Below, one piece after another: positions 8,340 to 16,140 of a stretch of DNA of 64,000 bases. This DNA is from Jatrophihabitans sp. (lineage in GTDB: Bacteria > Actinomycetota > Actinomycetes > Mycobacteriales > Jatrophihabitantaceae). Position 1 is the first letter of the stretch. Every line of letters begins with the position of its first letter. A program made the translations under genes and the position numbers. Under the pieces are notes generated by a model. That model made no database searches. It worked only from the letters and a program-made list of their open reading frames with translations, and was not told where the DNA came from. The stretch lies in the NCBI GenBank assembly GCA_036389035.1, contig DASVQQ010000007.1:62001-126000 (forward strand), given 5' to 3'.

Positions 8340-9686
8340 GTGCCTGACCGGCCGCTGACCGGCTCGTCCCACGAGCCGGACGTGTTGGTGATCGGGGGCG
8401 GCGCCGCCGGGCTCTGGTGCGCGTACTTCCTGCGGCTGGCGGGGCACACCGTCACCGTGTTGGACCGGGACGCGGTGGGCGACCCGGTGGCCTGCTCGTA
8501 CGGCAACACTGGTTTCGTGGCCAACGGCGGTGTTCCGCTGGCCGGCCCGGCCGTGCTGCGCCACGGGATGCTCTCGGTGCTGCGGCCCGACGACCGGCTG
8601 GCGCTGCCGCCGACCCTGGACCGCCGGCGGTTGCACTGGCTGTGGCAGCTGCACCGGGCCGGCCGGCCGGAGCAGGTCCAGCGCAGCGCGAGCCTGATGG
8701 CCGAGCTCAAGCGACGCAGCTTGGAGATCCTGCACGAGCTGCGGGTCAGCGACCTGCCGCACCCCGACTTCACCGCGGCCGGCGTGGTGCAGGCCTACAA
8801 GACGGCTGAGGCCTTCGCGCGGGCCCGGCAGGCGCTGCCGCGGGCGGTGGCCGCCGGGGTGCGGCTGCGCGTCCTGGAGCCGGACGAGCTGCGGGCGCTG
8901 GAACCGGACACCGAGTTCGACATCGCCGGCGCGCTGTACAACGAGGGCGGTGGCTTTCTGCGCGTGCCCGACTTCATCGTTTCGCTGGCTCGGACGCTGA
9001 CCGAGATGGGCGTCGACCTGGTCGAGAACTGCACGGTCGACGGCTTCGAGGTGTCCGGGCGCGCGGTCGTGGGCCTGCGCACCGACCGCGGCGAGTTCCG
9101 GCCCCGCGAGATCGTGGTGGCGGCGGGCAGCTGGTCGGACACGCTCGCCCGGCAGCTGGACGTGGACCTGGAGCTGCAGCCGGTCAAGGGCTACACCATC
9201 ACGGTGCGCAGGCCCGACAACGCCCCGCGCGGCCTGGTGTTGCTGGTGGAGGGGACGGTCGCGGTACGGCCGTTCAACGACCAGCTGCGCTACGGAGGTG
9301 ACATGGTGCTGGCCGGCATGGACACCTCGATCTCGCGCCGGCGGGTCGCGCGGGTGCTGCGGACCGTGCACGACCACCTGCCCGCCATGCGCAGCACCGA
9401 GACACTGCAGGTGTGGACCGGGCTGCGGCCCTGCACCCCGGACAGCCTGCCGTTCATCGGCCGGGCGCCGGCCTATGACAACCTCATCGTGGCCGCCGGC
9501 CACGGCCACAACGGCATGGGCCTGACTCCGGTGGGCGGCCAGCTGATCGCCCAGCTGATCGGGGGCAGCCCGCCGTCGATGGACCTCGCGCCGTTCCGGC
9601 TGGACCGTTACACCGCGCCTCCATCCTGGCTGCGTCCCCGCCCTGCCAAACCCCGGCCCGCCCAGCCCGTTGGAGGACCACGATGA
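8340..9686 (+). CDS. FAD-dependent amine/D-amino acid oxidase (DadA-like)
   Basis: A 448-residue flavoprotein of the DAO family, which oxidises secondary or primary amines or D-amino acids to imines. The FAD-binding GGGAAGLWCAYFL lies at residues 18-30, an acidic residue ends the second strand (VTVLDRD), and near the C-terminus YDNLIVAAGHGHNGMGLTP is the family's second FAD contact. GTG at 8340 is only 6 bases after the shell gene, so the two are probably one transcript. A Pro/Arg/Ala-rich tail of about 25 residues (from SWLRPRPAKP) follows the last conserved segment. Beside the racemase-like gene it suggests handling of an amino acid or amine centre. Confidence 0.85.
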   Translation: MPDRPLTGSSHEPDVLVIGGGAAGLWCAYFLRLAGHTVTVLDRDAVGDPVACSYGNTGFVANGGVPLAGPAVLRHGMLSVLRPDDRLALPPTLDRRRLHWLWQLHRAGRPEQVQRSASLMAELKRRSLEILHELRVSDLPHPDFTAAGVVQAYKTAEAFARARQALPRAVAAGVRLRVLEPDELRALEPDTEFDIAGALYNEGGGFLRVPDFIVSLARTLTEMGVDLVENCTVDGFEVSGRAVVGLRTDRGEFRPREIVVAAGSWSDTLARQLDVDLELQPVKGYTITVRRPDNAPRGLVLLVEGTVAVRPFNDQLRYGGDMVLAGMDTSISRRRVARVLRTVHDHLPAMRSTETLQVWTGLRPCTPDSLPFIGRAPAYDNLIVAAGHGHNGMGLTPVGGQLIAQLIGGSPPSMDLAPFRLDRYTAPPSWLRPRPAKPRPAQPVGGPR

Positions 9687-10387
9687 CCGCCATCCCCGCA
9701 GAGGCGCCGATCGGCGTGATCGGCCTCGAGACCATCTTCACCAAGATCCCGGGCCACATCCGCAACCCGGACACCTTCGGGTTCCCGGTGATCTACGAGG
9801 TCGTCGAAGGGGCCACCGCCGAGCGGGTGGTGACCCAGGCCGACCCCAGCCTGATCGAGCCGTTCTGCCTGGCCGCCCAGAAGTTGCAGGCGCGTGGCGC
9901 GGCGGCCATCACCACCGGGTGCGGGTTCCTGGTGCTGTTCCAGAAGCAGCTGGCCGACGCGGTGAGCGTGCCGCTGTTCTCCTCCAGCCTGCTGCAGCTG
10001 CCGATGGTGCACCGGATGATGGCCGCCGACCAGCACGTGGGCGTGCTGACCGCCAAGCAGGCTTCGCTGACCCCGCGGCACCTGGCAGCGATCGGCGCCG
10101 AGTCGGTGCCGATCCGAGTGGCCGGCATGGAGGATCAGCCGGAGTTCCGCGAGGTGATGCTGGAGGGCCGGCGTGCCGAGCTGGACGTCGAGCGGATGCG
10201 TGGCGAGGTGCTGACGGTGGCCGGCCGGCTGGCCGGGGACCAGTCACTCGGCGCGGTACTCCTCGAGTGCACCGATCTGGTGCCGTTCGCCAGCGACATC
10301 CAGAGGCTGCTCGGAGTGCCGGTCTTCGACATCGTGACGCTGACCAACATGGTGCACGCCACCCTCACCCGGCGCCCCTACCGCTAG
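9683..10387 (+). CDS. Aspartate/glutamate racemase superfamily protein
   Basis: A 234-residue protein of the two-cysteine, cofactor-independent racemase superfamily (Asp/Glu racemase, hydantoin racemase, maleate isomerase). The two catalytic cysteines are in TTGCGFLVL (about residue 80) and LLECTDLVP (about residue 194). The start ATG overlaps the flavoprotein stop (ATGA). It probably inverts a stereocentre alpha to a carboxylate in a pathway intermediate, supplying or removing a D-configured substrate for the neighbouring DAO-type oxidase; that link is inference. This is the last clearly linked gene of the encapsulin cluster, since the next gene has its own leaderless promoter signal. Confidence 0.85.
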   Translation: MTAIPAEAPIGVIGLETIFTKIPGHIRNPDTFGFPVIYEVVEGATAERVVTQADPSLIEPFCLAAQKLQARGAAAITTGCGFLVLFQKQLADAVSVPLFSSSLLQLPMVHRMMAADQHVGVLTAKQASLTPRHLAAIGAESVPIRVAGMEDQPEFREVMLEGRRAELDVERMRGEVLTVAGRLAGDQSLGAVLLECTDLVPFASDIQRLLGVPVFDIVTLTNMVHATLTRRPYR

Positions 10388-10445
10388 CTGTTGCGGCGAT
10401 CGGTCGCTGATCGCGGCGATCGGAGAGAGAGCGGTGGACGCTGGC

Positions 10446-10451
10446 TAAGCT
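10446..10451 (+). promoter_or_regulatory. -10 box TAAGCT of a leaderless gene
   Basis: TAAGCT lies 6 bases before the GTG at 10458 with no ribosome site between, the arrangement of leaderless actinobacterial promoters. The 70-base gap also contains short repeats of GCGGCGATCGG whose role is unclear. Confidence 0.5.
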
Positions 10452-10457
10452 GCCCCC

Positions 10458-12020
10458 GTGCCGACCGATCCGCAAGAGCCCCGCCCACCACGGTTGCTGG
10501 TGGTCGGTGACGTGGGCAGCGTGGCGGAGTACCACGTCGGTGACGACGCGATGCTGTTCGGGCTGCTGGCGGCGGCCGAGCACGCCGGGATAGACGCCGA
10601 CTGGACGGTGGTGTCGGCGAACCCGGACAGTGCGGCCGACCGGTTCGGCCATCCGGCGGCGCCGTCCTTCGGCTTCGAGCGCTGCGCCGACGAGGCCGCC
10701 CGGAGCGCGTTGCTGGCCGAGCTCGACTCCTTGCCGCCGGCCGCGGCCGGCCCCGGCCAGCGGATCCGGCAGCTGGTGCCCGGCGCCGCGGCGGTGATCA
10801 TCGCCGGCGGTGGAAACGTCAGCCAGTCCTGGCCGGCGCTGGTCTGCGAGCGGGTGGCGCTGAGCCGGTTAGCCCGCCGGCTCGGCGTGCCGGTGGTGCT
10901 CACCGGTCAGAGCATTGGGCCGCGGTTCGGACCCGAGGTGCGCCCGCTGGTCGCCGAGCTGCTCGCCGGCGCCGCGATGGTGGGCGTGCGTGAGAGGTGG
11001 TCCTACGCGCTGGCGCAGCTGTTCGGCGTGCCGAGCGAGCGGATCGTGCTGGGTGAAGACGACGCGGTGGCGCTGTGCCGCGATGCGCCGCCGGCTGATG
11101 CCCCGTCCCGCATCGGCGAGGCGGATGAGGAGCGGTCACCGTTCATCGCCGTCACCCTCAACGACCTCGGCGACCTCGCGTTGACCGCCCTCGCGGTCCA
11201 GCTGGCCGAGCTCAGTCACGCCTGCGGCGCCGGCGTGGTGCTGGTTCCGCATGCCGGTGACCTCGGTGGCGCGCCGGTCGCCGACGTCGCCGCGTCTCAC
11301 CGGGTCGCCGCCGCCTTCGACGCGCGGCTGGCCGAACTGGGCAGTGACCGCAAGGCCCTCGTCATGCCGCTGCCGTCGGCGCCGGAGGCGATCGAGTACT
11401 GCCGCCGGGCCGAGCTGGTGATCAGCAGCCGCTACCACCCGGTGGTGTTCGCCGGCAGCTGCCGAACGCCGATGCTCTTTCTGCATCAGGACGATTACAC
11501 CGCCATGAAGGGCATCGGCGCCCTCGGCCACTTCGGCATGACCGACTGGCGGATGTCGGTCCAGGACGCCGCCGCCGGTCAACTGCTGCCGGCCGCCGCG
11601 CAGTTGTGGGAGCAGCGCGGTCGGCTGGCCGCGCGGTTGCCGGCCGGCGCCGGTGAGCAGGCGCGCGGCCGGCTCGGGCTGCTGGTCACGCGGCTGGTCC
11701 GCGGCGAGTTCACGCCGCCGGATCAGGTCACCAGGCCGGAGTGGTTAGAGCCCGCCCTGCCGAGCTTCGTCGAGCTGTCCGAGGCCGAGTTGAGTGCCGC
11801 GCTCAGCGAGCGATCAGCGCTGAGGCAGCAGGCAGATGAGGCCGAGCGGTACGCGTTGTCGTTGCAGGAACAGGCCGAACGGCACGAGCCCTACGTGCGT
11901 TCGCTGCTGCGCCGGGCCGAGATCGCCGAGCAGTACGCGGCGTCACTGCTCAGCCGAGCGGAAGCGGCGGAGCAGCACGCGGCCGCGCTGCAGACCCGCC
12001 TTGGCCAGAGCCGACGATAG
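10458..12020 (+). CDS. Polysaccharide pyruvyl transferase family protein with C-terminal coiled coil
   Basis: A 520-residue protein. The first about 400 residues form the polysaccharide pyruvyl transferase fold: a GDDAMLFGLL segment near the N-terminus, IIAGGGNVSQSW, VLTGQSIGPRFG, and ISSRYHPVVFAG with DDYTAMKG. The family adds pyruvate ketals to sugars, but members also act in other pathways. The C-terminal 70 residues are a coiled coil of 14-residue repeats (YALSLQEQAERHEP, YVRSLLRRAEIAEQ, YAASLLSRAEAAEQ). The start is a leaderless GTG. The last 78 bases overlap the 3' end of the convergent PhyH gene, whose C-terminus carries a related coiled coil. It may belong to the glycan module rather than to the encapsulin cluster. 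Confidence 0.8.
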   Translation: MPTDPQEPRPPRLLVVGDVGSVAEYHVGDDAMLFGLLAAAEHAGIDADWTVVSANPDSAADRFGHPAAPSFGFERCADEAARSALLAELDSLPPAAAGPGQRIRQLVPGAAAVIIAGGGNVSQSWPALVCERVALSRLARRLGVPVVLTGQSIGPRFGPEVRPLVAELLAGAAMVGVRERWSYALAQLFGVPSERIVLGEDDAVALCRDAPPADAPSRIGEADEERSPFIAVTLNDLGDLALTALAVQLAELSHACGAGVVLVPHAGDLGGAPVADVAASHRVAAAFDARLAELGSDRKALVMPLPSAPEAIEYCRRAELVISSRYHPVVFAGSCRTPMLFLHQDDYTAMKGIGALGHFGMTDWRMSVQDAAAGQLLPAAAQLWEQRGRLAARLPAGAGEQARGRLGLLVTRLVRGEFTPPDQVTRPEWLEPALPSFVELSEAELSAALSERSALRQQADEAERYALSLQEQAERHEPYVRSLLRRAEIAEQYAASLLSRAEAAEQHAAALQTRLGQSRR

Positions 12021-13034
12021 TTCGGACACCCCGGCGGGCTGCGCCGCGGCCGGACCCGGCGCTCGCAACCGGGCGACCTCGGCCTCCAGGCTGCGCGCGT
12101 ACTCGGTGGCCGAGGCGATCGAGTCCTGCAGCACGGCATTCTCCGCCTTCAGGCTCAGGGCGTACTCGGCTGCTGACCTCGCGCTGGCCTGCTGAGCGGC
12201 GTGCTCCTCGCGCAGCAGGTCGAGGTAGGGATGTGACGGCCCGGTCGAGGAGCCGAGAATCAGCGGAAAGTGCTGGCCGGTAAGGATGTTGCGGGTCCGC
12301 GAGTCCAGGTAGCAGGCGGTGAAGGCTCGCCGTGGCGTCGGCGTCGGGTTCACGCCGGAACGGTGGATGAGCCAGTTGTGCATCAGCACCGCGTGCCCGG
12401 CCGGCACCTCGAGCGGCCGCACCTGGTCCTCGGGGCAGAACCGCTGCGCGTCCTGGTCGCTCAGCGTGCTGCCCTGAGCGCTCACCAGGCCGAGCCGGTG
12501 GCTGCCCGGAATCACCTCGACGCACCCGTTGGCGGCCGTCGCGTCGTCCAGTGCCATCCAGATGGTGACCAGCGGATCACGGTCCAGCGCCCAGACGTCG
12601 CCGCCGTCCTGATGCCAGGGCAGCACGGTGCCCTGGGCGGCAGGCTTGTTCATCACCATGGCCCGGAACAGCGATGCCGAGGTGTGGCGCCCGTAGTGGT
12701 GCTCGGCGACCTCGGCGAGCACCGGACCACGCAGCACCGCGCGGAACAGCTCGTCGGTCTCCAGGCCTTGCACCTTGCGGTACCGCAGGGTGCCGGCGGC
12801 GGCCTGCGCGGTCACGTCCGGCAGGTCCTCGTAACGGCCGCCGGTGTCGGCCTGCACCTGCACCCGCGGGTTCAGCACCCGTCCGAGCGCCAGGTCATCG
12901 ACCCGGTCGCGTAGCCGCTGCAGCTCGTCGGCGTCGACCAGCGCGCCCAGGTGCAGAAAGCCCTGCCGGAAGTACTGGTCCCATCGCTCGTCAGAGATCA
13001 GGGCCGGTCCGGAGTCGATCCGCGCGGTGGTCAT
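11943..13034 (-). CDS. PhyH-family Fe(II)/2-oxoglutarate dioxygenase with coiled-coil tail
   Basis: A 363-residue phytanoyl-CoA-hydroxylase-like enzyme. The iron facial triad is HQD in VLPWHQDGG and His in NWLIHRSGVN, with the 2-oxoglutarate Arg in TPRRAFTACY. Substrate is unknown; relatives hydroxylate lipids, sugars, amino acids or antibiotic intermediates. After the catalytic domain (to about residue 285) a coiled coil with two YAxSL repeats (EYALSLKAE, EYARSLEAE; 21 residues apart) follows, like the tail of the convergent pyruvyl transferase. Its start overlaps the stop of the glycosyltransferase upstream on this strand by 4 bases, so the two are cotranscribed from about 16.1 kb. Confidence 0.85.
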   Translation of the reverse strand: MTTARIDSGPALISDERWDQYFRQGFLHLGALVDADELQRLRDRVDDLALGRVLNPRVQVQADTGGRYEDLPDVTAQAAAGTLRYRKVQGLETDELFRAVLRGPVLAEVAEHHYGRHTSASLFRAMVMNKPAAQGTVLPWHQDGGDVWALDRDPLVTIWMALDDATAANGCVEVIPGSHRLGLVSAQGSTLSDQDAQRFCPEDQVRPLEVPAGHAVLMHNWLIHRSGVNPTPTPRRAFTACYLDSRTRNILTGQHFPLILGSSTGPSHPYLDLLREEHAAQQASARSAAEYALSLKAENAVLQDSIASATEYARSLEAEVARLRAPGPAAAQPAGVSELSSALAKAGLQRGRVLLRRFRSAEQ

Positions 13035-16000
13035 CGGGCCTCCTGGGAGGGCGCCTGGCTCAACTGCGCCGCGATCGCATCCAGGCGCTGGACGACCTCG
13101 ACCAGTTGGCGGCGATGGCCTTCGAGATCGAGCCGGGCGCCGTCGGCGAGCTCGCCCAGGGCGTCCAGCCGGGACGTCTGCGCGGTGCTCTCGGCTCCGG
13201 CCTCGGCAGCCATCGTGCTCAGCACGTCGGTGCGGTCGGTGAGGGCCTGATGGTGCGTGCCGAGGCTGGTCACCAGCGACTGCAGCCCGGAGATGGCGCT
13301 GTGCTGCTGACCGGCGGCAGCCTGCAACTGGGCGACCGTGCGGCGTACTTCGAGAAGGCGCTCCTGCAGGCTTTCGGTCGCCGCGCCGATCTCGCGTTCA
13401 GCGCGCTCGTGCACGGCGCCGGTGGCGTCCAGGATCGCGTTGAGGCGGAGGTTGAGCTGCTCGTCGTGGCGGGCCAGCACCCGGTTGAGAGCTCGCTGGA
13501 AGAACCGGGACGCCCGGGAGAGGCCACCGGGCCGGGCGCCGGCCCCCAACGGGGTGTCGAGCAGCTGGTGGCAGGCTCGCAGGGCCAGCGCCGCGCCGGA
13601 CTGCGCAGCCGCGCCGGACTCCGCCGCCGTTGCGGACTGCGCAGCCGCGCCGGACTCCACAGCGGTTCCGGAACGCGCGGTGTGCCCGGGCTGATCGAGA
13701 TTTGACCGCTCGGCATTGAGCGACTGCTCGATCTGGGTCAGCCGCCCCATCACGAATGAGACGCTGCGATCGAGGTCGTGACTGGCGCGCATGCTTTCCT
13801 GGGCGCGCAGCCCCAGTTGGGCCGCCTCGGCGGGGTGCTCGAACACCCAGCGCAGCTGGCGTGCCGCCTCGGCCAGGTCCGGTTCGGCCCATCGGGTCGG
13901 CGGGCCGTAGGGCCGCGCGCTGGCCGGGATCTCGACCGGCTGGTATCCGACCAGCAGGCTGTTCTCCTCGTTCATGAAGTCGAGGTTTCCGGAGTAACCG
14001 GTGGCGATCACCGGCCGGCCCGCCGACATCGCCTCCGACATGGTCAGCCCCAGGCCCTCGGCCCGGTGCAGCGAGACGTAGGCAGCGCAGTGGGTGATCA
14101 GCGATTCGACCACGTCGGCGTCGAGGTAGTGCTCGATCAGGTGGATGTCCGAGCGCCCCCGGCAGGCGCTGAGCAGTTGCTCGCGCTGGCTGCGGAAGCG
14201 CTCTCCGTTCACGCTCTTGAGAACCAGCTCCGGACCCTGGCCGTCGGCGAACGCCGCGGTGAACGCCTCGACCAGGCCGACCGGGTTCTTCCTTTCAAAG
14301 ACGCTGAAATAGTCGAACATGTAGAGCAGGTAGGGCCGCTCCCGCAGGCCGAGGGCTGCCCGGTCGAGCTCCGCGGTCCGGGACAGCTCCGGGACCGGGT
14401 AGGGGATCACGTGCACCGGCTTGTCGGTCTTGCGGGCGATCGCGGCCCGGACGAATTCGGAGATCGCCCAGATCTCATCGACCAATCCGATGGCGGTGTC
14501 GAAGCTGTCGGGGAAGTCCTCGACCTCCCAGGCCCAGACGCCGATCGTGTAACGCCCGTCCAGCATCGAACTCGCCTCGTTCGCCCACAGCGGGAATTGG
14601 TCGGCGTTGATCGTGGCAATGGTGATGGGGTATCGGATCTCGCTGGCCTCTTCGATGAAGCTGGCCTGCTGGCGGCTCAACGACCGGGCGCTGGTGACGG
14701 TGACGTAGGGCAATCCGGTCGCCCGCACCACGTCGGCGAGCAACCGCCCGATCTGGCCGACGCCGGTCTCGGTGCGGAAGTAGCCGGCCAGGTTCACCCC
14801 GAGGACGTCAGAACTGGTGACCGGCAGGGCGTCGGTCGCGGCCAGCGCCCCGGTGGGCAGCAGCGCTGCCGACAGTCCCGCCTCGCGCACGCCCGAGGTC
14901 AGGCACCAGGCCAGCAGCTGCGCCTGGTCGGCGCCGAAGAGGTCGGGAAAGGCCAGTTGCAGGTCCGACCGGCTCTGCCACAGGCTCTGCACCAGCCGGT
15001 TGACCCAGCTGCCCTCGACCACCGGCGCGCTGAACCAGGCCAGCACGTCGGCGTCATCGCCGTCGAAGGGCGTCGGCGGGTACAGCTCGCCCGCCAGCTC
15101 GGCCTCGACGACCGCGCTGCGATAGGCGCGGCGCATCATCGAGTTGACCGCCGTGCCGTCGTTGAGCCGGCCGAAGCGGTACGGCGTCCCCAGTGACCGG
15201 TCGAAACCCTCGTGCTTGAGGACGGCCGCGTACTCATCGCACAACTGCCGCACCGTGGGGTGCTCGCTCAGCAGCACCCGAGGGCGGTCGGCGACGTACC
15301 TGCTCAGGATCCACGGCGTTTCCGGGCTGTAGCCGCTGAAGTGGAAGAATCGCAACGGCCGGGAGTTGACCTGGTAGCTCTCGCCGTCCCACTCGATCAG
15401 GCGGCTGTCGAGGTTCCAGTAGGCGACGTTGTAACCCGGATCGCGGAGCACGCCGTGGTCGAAGTAGCCCGGCACCAGGTCGATCCAGCGCTGATCGGTG
15501 AAGAGCATCTGCTCGGGCGCTGAGATGGAGTCCCGGCGTAGCCGCTCCTGCCACCATCCCAGCATGGCGCGGGCGCCCTTGTTGACGGCGATGAAGCCCA
15601 GGTTGTAGACCCCCGCGCCCATGATGTCGGCCTCGGAGGGCCGCAGGCTGTCCCGGCGCATCGGGCTGACCGTGTGCGGGGTGAGCAGGATGCCGCTGTC
15701 CAGGGCGGCGTGCTCGATCTCGTCCAGCGCGCTGTAGACGTAGATGTCGGGGTCCAGGTAGACCGCGACGTCGGCGCCGCGGTCCAGCAGCAGTTCCAGT
15801 GCCCAGGGCTTGAGCGCGGTGGACAGCTCGGTGACGTCGTACAGCAACGCCATCCTGTTGAACTCGGCCGGGTCCAGGCAGAGCTCGTGCGGCGTGATCA
15901 CCTCGAAGCCGTCCGAGCCGGGAATCTCACCGGGCAGCGCGTCGACCACCAGCACGCTGAACCGCGAGCCAGGGTTGCACGCCAGGAACGAGCGCGCCAG

Positions 16001-16081
16001 GGTGCGGGCCATGGCCAGGTAGTTGCGAGCCGCGATGGTGACAGCGTGCACGTCGCTCCCGTCCCCCGACTGACTGTTCAA
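13031..16081 (-). CDS. Bifunctional two-domain glycosyltransferase (GT-A plus GT4-type GT-B) with coiled-coil tail
   Basis: A 1016-residue protein. Residues 1-300 look like a GT-A, GT8-like transferase with the metal motif YLDPD (108-112) and a late HFSGYSPETPW. Residues about 430-790 are a GT4-type GT-B transferase with IGVWAWEVEDFP, LYMFDYFSVFERKNP and the EGLGLTMSE (E-x7-E) nucleotide-sugar site. Then comes a repetitive Ala/Ser/Gly segment (about 800-840) and a long coiled coil to the end. It probably adds two sugars in succession in cell-surface or secreted glycan synthesis. It is cotranscribed with the PhyH gene and divergent from the membrane protein gene at 16141. Confidence 0.85.
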   Translation of the reverse strand: MNSQSGDGSDVHAVTIAARNYLAMARTLARSFLACNPGSRFSVLVVDALPGEIPGSDGFEVITPHELCLDPAEFNRMALLYDVTELSTALKPWALELLLDRGADVAVYLDPDIYVYSALDEIEHAALDSGILLTPHTVSPMRRDSLRPSEADIMGAGVYNLGFIAVNKGARAMLGWWQERLRRDSISAPEQMLFTDQRWIDLVPGYFDHGVLRDPGYNVAYWNLDSRLIEWDGESYQVNSRPLRFFHFSGYSPETPWILSRYVADRPRVLLSEHPTVRQLCDEYAAVLKHEGFDRSLGTPYRFGRLNDGTAVNSMMRRAYRSAVVEAELAGELYPPTPFDGDDADVLAWFSAPVVEGSWVNRLVQSLWQSRSDLQLAFPDLFGADQAQLLAWCLTSGVREAGLSAALLPTGALAATDALPVTSSDVLGVNLAGYFRTETGVGQIGRLLADVVRATGLPYVTVTSARSLSRQQASFIEEASEIRYPITIATINADQFPLWANEASSMLDGRYTIGVWAWEVEDFPDSFDTAIGLVDEIWAISEFVRAAIARKTDKPVHVIPYPVPELSRTAELDRAALGLRERPYLLYMFDYFSVFERKNPVGLVEAFTAAFADGQGPELVLKSVNGERFRSQREQLLSACRGRSDIHLIEHYLDADVVESLITHCAAYVSLHRAEGLGLTMSEAMSAGRPVIATGYSGNLDFMNEENSLLVGYQPVEIPASARPYGPPTRWAEPDLAEAARQLRWVFEHPAEAAQLGLRAQESMRASHDLDRSVSFVMGRLTQIEQSLNAERSNLDQPGHTARSGTAVESGAAAQSATAAESGAAAQSGAALALRACHQLLDTPLGAGARPGGLSRASRFFQRALNRVLARHDEQLNLRLNAILDATGAVHERAEREIGAATESLQERLLEVRRTVAQLQAAAGQQHSAISGLQSLVTSLGTHHQALTDRTDVLSTMAAEAGAESTAQTSRLDALGELADGARLDLEGHRRQLVEVVQRLDAIAAQLSQAPSQEAR
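13598..13658 (-). repeat. Two 25-base direct repeats, 36-base period, inside the glycosyltransferase gene
   Basis: Identical 25-base copies start at 13598 and 13634. They encode the repeated Ala/Ser/Gly/Gln linker between the GT-B domain and the coiled coil, a place where length variation between strains would be expected. Confidence 0.8.
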
Positions 16082-16126
16082 TCGATTCGGTTGATGTTCA
16101 TCAGCTGTCAGCAGGCGGGCGGGCGG

Positions 16127-16132
16127 TATCGT
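16127..16132 (+). promoter_or_regulatory. -10 box TATCGT of a leaderless gene
   Basis: TATCGT is 8 bases before the GTG at 16141 and there is no ribosome site. The divergent glycosyltransferase starts only 59 bases away, so promoters for both directions share this short gap. Confidence 0.4.
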
Positions 16133-16140
16133 CTGCCAGC

